From Symbiodinium microadriaticum (Eukaryota; Sar; Dinophyceae; Suessiales; Symbiodiniaceae), in the NCBI GenBank assembly GCA_001939145.1, contig LSRX01000822.1, positions 100,425 to 164,424 of the forward strand: 64,000 nt of DNA, in the 5' to 3' direction. This document shows, one piece after another, positions 24,450 to 34,000 of this stretch (positions within the stretch are counted from its first letter, which is position 1; every line of letters starts with the position of its first letter). The notes beneath the pieces are model-generated. The model worked only from the letters and a program-made list of their open reading frames with translations, did not search any database and was not told the DNA's origin. The position numbers and the translations under genes were made by a program.

Positions 24450-26400
24450 GGGTGGGGCTGATCATGACGACATTGGTACACAGACACCCCGAACAATATC
24501 TCCACAAGAGCCGTTTTACTCGGTATTTACAGTCCTTACACCAACACACCGTAGGACACAACACACGCGCGTAAACCTTTTCGAGCAACGCCTCCCACAC
24601 AAAACACAAAACAGCCTTGTGATTTGCGCACTTCGAAAATAAACTGAAATAAGCACGCCACCACAGCGGCAGCTGCGTTTTTCAATTTTTAGGGGTACGG
24701 TAAACACGGTGGCGGGTAGTGCTAGTATGCAGTAGCAGCAATAATACGAACAAAAATAGTAATAGTATGAATAGTATAAATGACGGGCAGTAATAATAGG
24801 AGTATGATGAGTAGTGGTAGTTGTTTTTGTTGCTGTTGCTGTAGTTGTGGTGGTAGTTGTTGTTGTGGTTGCTGTTGATGTTGCTGTTGCTGTTGTTGTT
24901 GCCGCCGTAGTGTACTTGTGGGAGGAATCTTTGGCCTATGGCCGCCTGTAAAAGTGTTTCAGCTTGGTTTGAATCCCAATTTCTTCTAGCTGAAGTTGTT
25001 GATCGGCGGCGCGCCTGGGCCAGGGTTGCACCCCTGTGTGGCAGGGTCTGACTACACATGAAACGAAAGATCGCGAAAGAGCCGCGAACGTGAACATTTG
25101 CGATGGAAGCAAACTTGTCACGAAAAGGCACTGACCGATTTCCACCGATGCAACCTCATGGAAATCTACACCTCATGGTCCGTGTACATAGTTTGGGTTA
25201 GAGCCTATAGGCTTATCAGGCACTGCCAGAGGTTGCTCCTTCAAAGCAGCCGTCAGACTCCAACAACCGCCCATCCACAATTACGAAGATGGCAACAGGG
25301 CACCTTTCAGCAATGGCTCAGGTTGGTGTTGCTGATGGAGTGTCTCAGATCGAAGAGTACGGGATTGACTCATCAGAGCTGCTGCTTGGAACATTTTGGA
25401 CATCTGGAGTGCTCTTGCATTCCGTGCTCTGGACTGCACAGTACAACCCTGTCTAAGGCCGACAGAGTTGCTCCGGCAGTGCGAGGACAGGGCCTTCCAG
25501 CAGCTACTGCCTGGACGCGGAGCACGCGTCACTCGGCCGAGACTGCAATAGAATCTGCAGTGCAGGACGGGTTGAGAGCGAGAAGTTGGCCCGGCATATG
25601 TATCACTCAGGAGCACTATCATGGCCCCATCCCTCTGGTCAAGGAGGCCTTCCGCAATACGGAGCACATGCCTAAGGACGGCAGCAGGCAGACAAGGGGA
25701 TTGCGTCCTCGAACCTTGCCGGGCTCAGTCCGGGCTGGCTGTGCCACTTCTCGTTCTGATATGCTGCATGGTCGTGCTGGGGCTTGCGTCCGACGCCGAC
25801 ACTTCCATCAAGATCTAAACAACGAATGCATGCAAGTGCCCGGAGCATACACTGTTGAGTAGAGAGCACGAAAACTTTTTTGTCAGGGTGCTCTGAGGTT
25901 TCGGCTGATGATATTTACTCGTTGGCCATGGTCAAAGGCTTTATGTAGCGTCGCGCTAAGGCAGGAATTGAATGTGAGTCTGGATGATGAAGCCGGCCGT
26001 ACGGAGTGCCACCGAAACCTCAAGCACAGTGGGTTAGGATCTGACTTGACTCTGCAGCGTGTGCTTCATCGGCCGAGGTGCTTAGGGTCTACGACGCTCG
26101 TCCTGGCAGCGCGGATGCAAGATTGACGCGAGTCGGAACCCAGCACCATGTGCATCTGGACGAACTCTAGTCGCTTCGCCTTCCCTCTGTGTTAACGCTT
26201 GCTAGGCTAGGACCTACTGAGGCCTTGCTGGACAACTCCACGAAGATCCATGGAAAGCTGCATCCCATGATAGCAGCCGCTTGACCAGACAAAACCAGAG
26301 GGCAAGCCTTCCACACAACAGCTCCCACCCTGCGTTTCTGGCTGCCGCTTCGTGTATTTGTCTTTCCGAGTGCCTGTGTCTGTCTTTGTTTTCTTTGAGT
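24450..26400. other. no supported gene
   Basis: 24720-24905 is a decayed TAG/TTG triplet region. The 254-codon frame at 25098-25862 has no recognisable domain and a composition without clear bias. A GGTTTGAATCCC string near 24964 resembles a tRNA B box but lacks an A box and cloverleaf. Confidence 0.4.
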
Positions 26401-26875
26401 CTGTGTGTGTGTGTGTGTGTGTGTGTGTCTCTGTCTGTCTGTGTCTGTCTGTGTCTGTCTGTCTGTGTCTGTCTGTCTGTGTCTGTCTGTCTGTGTCTGT
26501 CTGTCTGTGTCTGTCTGTCTGTGTTTGTCTGTCTGTGTCTGTCTGTCTGTGTCTGTCTGTCTGTGTCTGTCTGTCTGTGTCTGTCTGTCTGTGTCTGTCT
26601 GTCTGTGTCTGTCTGTCTGTGTCTGTCTGTCTGTGTCTGTCTGTCTGTGTCTGTCTGTCTGTGTCTGTCTGTCTGTGTCTGTCTGTCTGTGTCTGTCTGT
26701 CTGTGTCTGTCTGTCTGTGTGTCTGTCTGTCTGTCTTTCTGTCTGTCTTTCTGTCTGTCTTTCTGTCTGTCTCTCTGTCTGTCTCTCTGTCTGTCTCTGT
26801 CTGTCTCTGTCTGTCTGTCTGTGTCTCTGTCTGTCTCTGTGTGTGTGTGTGTTTGTGTTTGTGTTTGCTTGTTTG
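26401..26875. repeat. CTGT array with 14-bp higher-order period
   Basis: (GT)n leads into many near-perfect copies of the 14-mer GTGTCTGTCTGTCT. It then changes to CTTTCTGTCTGT and CTCTGTCTGT units before ending in GTTT-rich sequence. Confidence 0.95.
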
Positions 26876-29800
26876 TTTTCCTTGTAGGTGTCATTCTGTC
26901 CTTGTCTCTGTTTGTTTGTTTTGGGTCCCCGTGTCTCGGGGCTCGGCGTCGGAGATCATCAGAAAGCACCAGAAAAAACTGCAAGAACAGCGGGGCTGCC
27001 TACAATTCTCACGAGAGCTGTGCTGGGCTTGGCCGAGAACGGGAGAACACCATGAAAATAAACATACTTCGACAACGACGTTCCTATTAGTACGGGTACC
27101 TATAGGGACTGCTCTTTGCCTGCATCCTGTGTCGGTTGTTTCCCTGCGGGTGCGGCGGGATGCAGAGGGTGCATGTTTGCAGCGTGCATCTTGCTTTTTC
27201 GAAAGGTCTGTGTATCATGCATCGTTATCTTGCCACCGTTCTGACCTTAGCCAGTGCTCGCAGGTCATCTCCGTTGGCGACTGCGAGTTAGTCATCTTGC
27301 AACTTGGCTCATCAATCGTGAGCCTCTGAGGCTCAACTGCGGGGCAGTGTGGCATCAAGACTACAGTGACTACAGCATTACAAGAATTCGAAGTTCAATC
27401 TGATTTGGCTGAGACCACAGGGCTGGTGGCTTTGTGCCTGAAGTCGTGGAAACTCGTGTTGCGCAGACTTTGCAAAGCACCACTTTTCTGCACATTTCGG
27501 GGGCGTTCTCCGAGGCGGCGGTTGCAAGGTCGTTCGGGCCCTTTGGAACTCGTGTTCCATACAGCACCTCCGCAGCAGGCAGTTGCCATTTTTTTTAAGC
27601 TGAAGAAGCTGTCAATTGCTGGGATGAAGGCATGCAGGGCAGATCTTGTCACTCTCTGCACAGGGATGCAGTCACGCGGATCGGCCTGCAACCATTGGAG
27701 CTCGACTCCTCGACCATACAATGAAATCGCGGAAGTCGGTGATGCCAAGTGGGCCGATGCGCGCGGACACACAGAGTGCGATACGGTCAGAACCTTCCAG
27801 ACCAGCGCGCCTATACCAGGGGTTCGACTTAGTCAGACCGGTCGAAATCTTGAAGTCGGTGGGTTCCCATCATGTTAGCTGCCTTTTGCTCGGCACCTGC
27901 AAACCTAAGTACAGAGCTCAATGTCGCGGTGATTGTAGCGTCGCCGTGAGCTTCGATAGCCGGGAATGCTTTGTCGTGCTGGGTGCCTAGACTTCTTAGT
28001 TTTTGGGTTTGGCGGAGGCTTACTAGGCTATAGGTTTGGTTCACGTGACACTCGCATGATCCCGCATGTGGGGTCTCTAAACGTCTTGAAGCCCCTGTCC
28101 CCGTGTTGGTTACTCCTTCCTGGTTGTCTGTATCTTCAGTGTAGCCTGTCCGCTAGTAGGATGCAGTGGGGCTTGTTGGGAATGCCCAAAGTCGTCAAGC
28201 TGCAAAGTAGTCCAGTTTGTGTCTCGTTCGGGATGGCAGCCGTGGCCTAGGCGCGCATGGGCGGGTTCGGTTATGGGCTTGGTCTGACTCTTCCTGTGGG
28301 AAGTGGACCAGTTGTCGTGCCTGTCTCTCTACGTCTCATTGAGGGAATGGGATGCCCTTCTGCGCGTACGGAGTGGCATCTGCCACCAAGCCCGTCCAAC
28401 GCATACGAAGAGCTATAAACTTCCTCACTTCGCTCCTCTTGAAGTTGGTGGCTCTTTGCTGCGTGGGGGCTGCGAGTTGAGTTTGCAGACCCATGCCTTG
28501 TCATCATGGGGAGATTGATCCTGTTCCATGCATCCTCTAATATCCTTTCCTTCCCAGCTGATGTACCGAGAGAGGCTGAAGAGCACTTAGCGTGACCTTC
28601 TCTCAACGGATTCAGGATCCTGCTTCATGGCTTCCTTACAGCGAAAGGGCCTCTTGGCCCGGGTAGCCTGGCGCGCTCCCTCTGCCCAGGAGGGGGAGAG
28701 AGAAACAGATGCCCCAAAGGACCAGAGCGCCAGACGCTGGACGAACTGAGCCCCTTCGAGGGGGAGCGGGGGGGAGGGGGGCTGAGAGCGCCCTCGCCAC
28801 CTTGCTCGGCAGCAAGCCAGCAAGACACCCCAAAGCCTCTCACTCAGTAACACACCCTACGCCCAACAGAAAGAAAGCAACCAAGAGAGACGGACAGACC
28901 TTCCCGGACAGGACCAGAACCAGAAAAAGCATCCAATTATCTGTAGTGATTTCATGATGGCAGTTTCGAGACACAGCTGGTGGCCTCCGTATGCGCACAT
29001 GCCACAAGAACTCAAAATATGTTCAGTGTAACCGATGGTATGCCCGCGTCTTAACGGTCTTAACGGGTCCGAAGCATTCCGAAGCTCAGCTGTGCCATGT
29101 AAATGCGGTTCCGGTTCCGGCACTACTGAACGAAGAGCCGGATCCAAGTTTGTTTCGCGTGCGTGAGAGTGCAGCGTAAATCACACAACTGAATCAAAGG
29201 GGGCGTTCCTTTCCACGTGAGGGTTGCTAGTCAGCGGGGCTTCGCTGTCAACTTATGCAAGATCAGTCTGAAACCAGCACTCCTTGTCTTCAGTGGTCCA
29301 AGCAGGTAGGCAATAAAGGGCGTTCCTCCCCCTCGGACATGGGCTTCTCGCCCCTTCACCCCTGAGAACGGAAGGAAGAGAGAGAGCAACGCGAACAAGA
29401 CGAGAGAGGGTCAGGCAAACAGCTGTAGTTGTCAAGGAAATGCAGCGCGTAGACGGCCACTGTCAGACACCACTGCAGTCGCTCAGATGCAGAGCGCGAT
29501 GTAGATCAGTTTTGTGCTTGGCGGTTTTGATTCATCGTCGAGCTGCAGAATCCCCATGTGATCACTAGGCTGGCCCGTGTAGATGAGCGCATCGATCCAA
29601 ACTTTGATGCCACTTGGCCCACTTTTTGACCATTTTGGCCTGCTGGTGCCTTTGCTTATCGCCCGGAGGACAGCATCACAGTGGAAGTCATCGAGCGTGG
29701 AAGCGCTGTGCACTGTGTCTCTGCCTACGACACTTGCGCTAAACATCACCACGTGAAGCCTATTTAAGGCAGCCGGTCGCGCTCTGTTTGTGCTTTTGTC

Positions 29801-29882
29801 GGTATAAAATGTAGAGTCAATCAATCCTTTGTGTCAGATTCTGGGTGGCACCGGGCGGTTTAGCATGCGATGCCTTGCCAAG
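26876..29882. other. no supported gene
   Basis: 28640-28860 holds a copy of the GC-hairpin repeat (GGGCCTCTTGGCCC with GGGGGAGAGAGAAACAGA). A frame near 29655 (RPEDSITVEVIERGSAVHC) is protein-like but unplaced. Otherwise nothing is recognised. Confidence 0.4.
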
Positions 29883-30070
29883 GAGGGTGACGTTGTTCTC
29901 GTCGGCTCCGACGGCGTGTTTGATAATTTGTTTCTAGCTTCTCGGATGACCATGCCCAGTTGAGCAGATGGCCGAGCTGCAGAGACATGGATTGTAGGGC
30001 TAAGATGGCCGACCACCCAGAACATCTGCCACACTGCGAGGATGAAGTGTCAGCCATTGCGAATGCCACG
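29883..30070 (+). CDS. PP2C-type (PPTC7/PTC7-like) phosphatase, partial, one or two exons
   Basis: After acceptor TTGCCAAG, the frame 29883-29933 reads EGDVVLVGSDGVFDNLF. This is the conserved metal-binding segment of PP2C serine/threonine phosphatases (GD-x-x-x-x-x-SDG-x-x-DN), closest to the PPTC7/PTC7 type. From 30041, after another AG, the sequence DEVSAIANA continues the expected helix, so 30041-30070 is a likely next exon. The donor between them is not clean: the joined frame would need an intron starting CTAG, or a shifted boundary. Upstream exons (ADGVGGW, GDSG motifs) and the downstream GGKPDD exon were not found, so this may be a fragment. Confidence 0.5.
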
Positions 30071-30898
30071 TTGCCACCGGGTCTTCAGCTTCTTGGAACT
30101 GGCACTTTTGATGGTATTTGATGGTAGAAGTAGGTTGGGGAAAGCTGCTGCATTTCGGTCCGGTCGGAAGCCAGCGACACCAACAGATAACATTCTAGAG
30201 TCTTTAAATAAAGCGGCTTTAACTTTGCCCATGTCACAGCTGTGACATGCTGGGATGCTTCGTCTGAGGTTGCCGACACACTCTTCACAGCTCACACTGC
30301 TGGCTACGCGGATTGTTCAGGCAGGTGAAAGAGCTACAGAAAGACTGCTGTCGGGCTTGGACGACAGAACGAGCCAGGGATCCCTTTTTTGCGAGGCGGG
30401 CCATGTAGATGCTGATGCTTGCATCGACCGTAGGCGGCGCACCAGAAGACAGAGATACGAGCTGGAGGCTTCCTTGCAGAGGCGCCGTAACTTGATGGCA
30501 AGAGAGAGAGAGAGAGAGAGAGAGTACACGATTTGGTAGGTCCTTAGTATGGCAGTGTGTAGTGGTGCGTTTTGAAGTTGCCCTCCCCGTAGAAATGTTG
30601 GGAGACTTGCGGATGACCTCGATGGTGCATACATGGTATTCCATGGTCATGGTCTTAGAAGGGGTGTTGTTCGGGGACGGGGGTTACAGGCAACATCGAG
30701 GGGAACGTTTGCTCTCCAACCCCGAAAGGGGCCTCGCAGACACACCTTCGCGAACCTGGGGGGTAGGCCTTCGGGCCAGGGGACCCTGTCTCCATACCCC
30801 AAGCAAGCAAGAAAGCATACGATTTGCCTGTCTTCAATATCGCACACTATAAGACTTGAGTCACTGGCAAATCTACACTCGCTCTTCACTCCCCTTCT
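30071..30898. other. no gene; repeats
   Basis: (GA)n occurs at 30500-30530. A GC-hairpin repeat copy (GTAGGCCTTCGGGCCAGGGG then CAAGCAAGCAAGAAAG) lies at 30765-30820. It lies about 90 bp upstream of the retrotransposon. Confidence 0.5.
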
Positions 30899-30905
30899 CC
30901 CGATT

Positions 30906-30910
30906 AAAAC
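30906..30910. repeat. target-site duplication, left (AAAAC)
   Basis: It exactly matches the five bases after the right LTR. Confidence 0.9.
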
Positions 30911-30989
30911 TCTGTGAGATACGGCATGGAACTCATGTTGCGAACACGAGGCTTTTAAAGCTCAAAAGAACGCACTCTGCCTTTTAGAG
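30911..30989 (+). repeat. 5' LTR, 79 bp
   Basis: It is identical to 40454-40532. It starts TCTGTGAGATACGG and ends CTGCCTTTTAGAG, without the usual TG...CA ends. It contains a GCTTTTAAAGC near-palindrome. It must carry the whole U3-R-U5, so it is exceptionally short for an LTR. Confidence 0.9.
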
Positions 30990-31006
30990 GGTTATGAGCC
31001 CAACGC
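30989..31006 (+). other. primer binding site matching tRNA-iMet anticodon arm
   Basis: GGGTTATGAGCCCAACGC directly follows the LTR. Its reverse complement contains GGG-CTCATAA-CCC, the conserved anticodon stem-loop (CAU anticodon) of initiator tRNA-Met. This is the half-tRNA priming arrangement known from Drosophila copia and yeast Ty5, not the common acceptor-end (TGG...) type. Confidence 0.75.
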
Positions 31007-31044
31007 TGGGTCCGTGGGACCTGTAAGACGTTGGGGTAGGGATC

Positions 31045-34000
31045 ATGGAAAGCGCTCCTGATGACGGCGGCGAGCCTGGAAGGGAGGTGCCACAACTGTC
31101 TGAGGACTTCGTCGCCGAGGTGCCCGAGGAAGTGAGGCATCGTTTGGAGGTGAAAGTCGATGAGACTGTTGATGATCCCTGCTATGGAACTCCTGTGTCA
31201 CAGATAGCTCAGCAGGAGGAGGTGTCGCACGGAAGCCAGGGAAGCCATGTTGATCCCTCTGTTCCTACAGTGGGATCAACCGCTGGCGGGCAGCGGCCTG
31301 TACCTACTGAGCTGGACGTGACCAGTTTACAGACTGCTCTGGAAAGCGGGCGTGGGGAAAGAGTGAGACAGGTTTCTCCGGAGCAGAGGAAGGAGGACGT
31401 CAGTCAGATCTCCCGCTCGCTACAGTATATGACAGGTCTGCTTACCAATTTGGTGACCAGGGTGGACCGTGTGGAGCAAAGGCAGTCTACAAGTGGCTCG
31501 GCGGCGCCTCAGAGTACTGATGAAGGCTCTCAGATGACTCCGTCTGCGGCCACCCCAGCGCTGCATCCCAGCTGGGACGAGGTGGATCGTCTTGGTGGAC
31601 AGATGTCTGCGTTGACCTTCGGGGGTAGCGGACCATCTCTGGGAGCGGGACCGCCACCAGGAATGGAGTGGAGACCTTTGGCGCCAATGTCAAGGATGAT
31701 GGAGGGCACATTCAGCAGTGACAGCAGTGGCACTGCGCGGAGGCGAATGGAAGAGGCTCTTCGTGGAGTACCAGGGGCTTTGTTGGGGCCGTTAGCTGGA
31801 GTCAATATTCCTTTGGCTTTGGATGGTTTGCCTATAGGGGAAGATTGGCGTCAGCCGATGGAGGTTGATGGAGTGCCGCTGAGAGAGCATGGGACCTCAG
31901 AGCTTTCAAGTATGTCAAGACCTCAGCAGGCATTGGAGCTTTCAAGTATGTCAAGGCCTCAGCAGGCATCGGAGCTTTCAAGTATGTCAAGACCTCAGCA
32001 GGCATCGGAGCTTTCAAGTATGTCAAGACCTCAGCAGGCATTGGAGCTTCCAAGTATGTCAAGGCCTCAGCAGGCATCGGAGCTTTCAAGTATGTCAAGA
32101 CCTCAGCAGGCATCGGAGCTTTCAAGTATGTCAAGACCTCAGCAGGCATTGGAGCTTCCAAGTATGTCAAGACCCCAACAGGCATTGGAGCTGTCAAGTA
32201 TGTCAAGACCTCAGCAGGCATCGGAGCTTTCGAGTATGCCCAGATCCCAGCAGGCATCAGAGCTTCCCAGTATGTCTGGACCTCAGTCTGCAGCGATGCT
32301 TCCAAGTACGCAGGAGTCTTCTTCGCGGAGTATGCCTCGGGGGTCCTTACAGAATGTCGGTGTGGAGGAGGGATCAAGTTCGTTAGGTTGGTATCATGCC
32401 CCTAGAGCGCCAGAGGAGAGCCGTTCTGCACTGGAACAGGGTCAAGTTTGTCGTTCACCTGTGTCTGTAGCTGCCCTTCAACCTCCGTTGGAGTCCAGAC
32501 CAGCTGTACCTGGCGGTGGAGGTGGCTTGGTGATTGGTGCGCCTCCGGTGGGTTTAGTTATGGTGGATGGTCTATGGCGGGAGTACCGTATGATACGAGG
32601 TCAAATGGTGGTGCAGCCAAGTCAAGAGAGTGGCACAGGAGCGGCCTGCGCACCGCTGATTCACGGTTGTGGCGGTCAGCAGGAATGGCGGTCTTCTTGC
32701 CCGCCTCCTCCGCCGCCTTATCCGCCAACGACTCCGAAGGCGGCGACTGCAAATTGGAATGCGAACTTGACTCCAGGGGGGACGCCGATTCCGCCTCCTC
32801 CACCTACTACTCCTTTGACGAGCTCTACGGTGGCTTCGGGAGGAGGTGTGGGCGAAGATGTTGAGGAGCCATCCAAGTTGGTTACTCGGCTTCCTTCGCT
32901 GCCGTCTGCGAAAGGGGGTGATGCTGCAGTGGTTGCTGGGGATTGGCTGGCCCAGCTGGAGCCGAGCATGAGCTCTTTGTCCTCTACAGCGGCAACATGG
33001 TGGTCGTCACTGATGGAGCGGGTCAAGGACATATATGGGCTGTGGCTTGAGAGCGCTCCAGTGGCCCGACTCACGATTCGTCAACAGGTGCTGACTCGTC
33101 GTCCTCCTCCTGATCGGCATCATCGCGTTGAGCAGCGCGCTGCGATGCTTCTTTTGGATGCGCTGCCGGAGGAGCTGCGCCATGAAGCTGTGAGTGCTCG
33201 GGCGGTGACTGCAGAAGCAATGGTGTTTATGGTGCACTGTGCCTATCAGCCAGGGGGAGCAGGAGAGAAGGCGCACCTGTTGCAGTTTCTTACGGTGCCG
33301 GAGACTGGGAACGGGCTTGAGAATACTCTTCTTTTGGCCCGAAAGTGGATCCGCTTATTTCGCCGAGGCCGAGAGCTGCAGGTGGTTCTTCCAGATCCAA
33401 GCTTGCTTTGTCGGGGCCTCGACAAGTTGGTGAGCGCTACGTTTTCGGGCAACAAGCACCCTTCGGCGTCGTTCCGGGTTGCTTCCTTCAGGCTGGAGAG
33501 GCAGCTCGAGTATCGGGCGACCGCGGTGGACATTGAGGACTACGCCTACCTTATCCTTGGAGAGCTGGAGGCGGCTCAACTTGCTCAGCCTCTTCCGTCC
33601 CAACCAAAGGTGGCCCGCCTTGATGATCACACCGCTGCTGCCGACGAGAAGGACAAGGACCGGGACAAGGGCAAGGGCAAAGCAAAAGGCAAGAAGCCGT
33701 GCTGGGGCTGGCAGGACGGCACAGGTTGTCGCTTCGGGGCAAATTGCCTCTTCTTGCACGCTCCTTTGGGTCCTGGTCGTTGCTGGGAATGCGGATCGGA
33801 CGCTCACTTGAAGCCACAGTGCCCGTTGCTCGGGCAAGGGGGGAAGGCTTCTGGTGGAGGAGCAGTTGGTTCTGGAAAGGGCAGCGGTGGAGCAGCCCAA
33901 AGTGCCAATGCTGGGCAAAATTCGTCGTCTACTTCCTCTACGGCGGAGACTGCGGGCGCAAGTGTGGAGGAGAAGCCGCCCAGGAAGCCTAAGCGAAAAG

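Noticed and set aside
24960-24985. tRNA gene suggested by GGTTTGAATCCC
   Set aside because: No A box, no cloverleaf and a mismatch in the B box.
25098-25862. 254-codon + strand frame
   Set aside because: No domain, no splice context and an equally long frame on the other strand; likely chance in GC-balanced DNA.
26214-27329. Open frames of 160-325 codons (Ser/Val/Cys/Leu and Thr/Asp/Arg/Gln rich)
   Set aside because: Products of the CTGT array; flanking parts have no recognisable sequence.
31832-32377. - strand and third-frame repeat proteins over the Gag repeats
   Set aside because: Shadows of the in-frame 36-bp Gag repeat.
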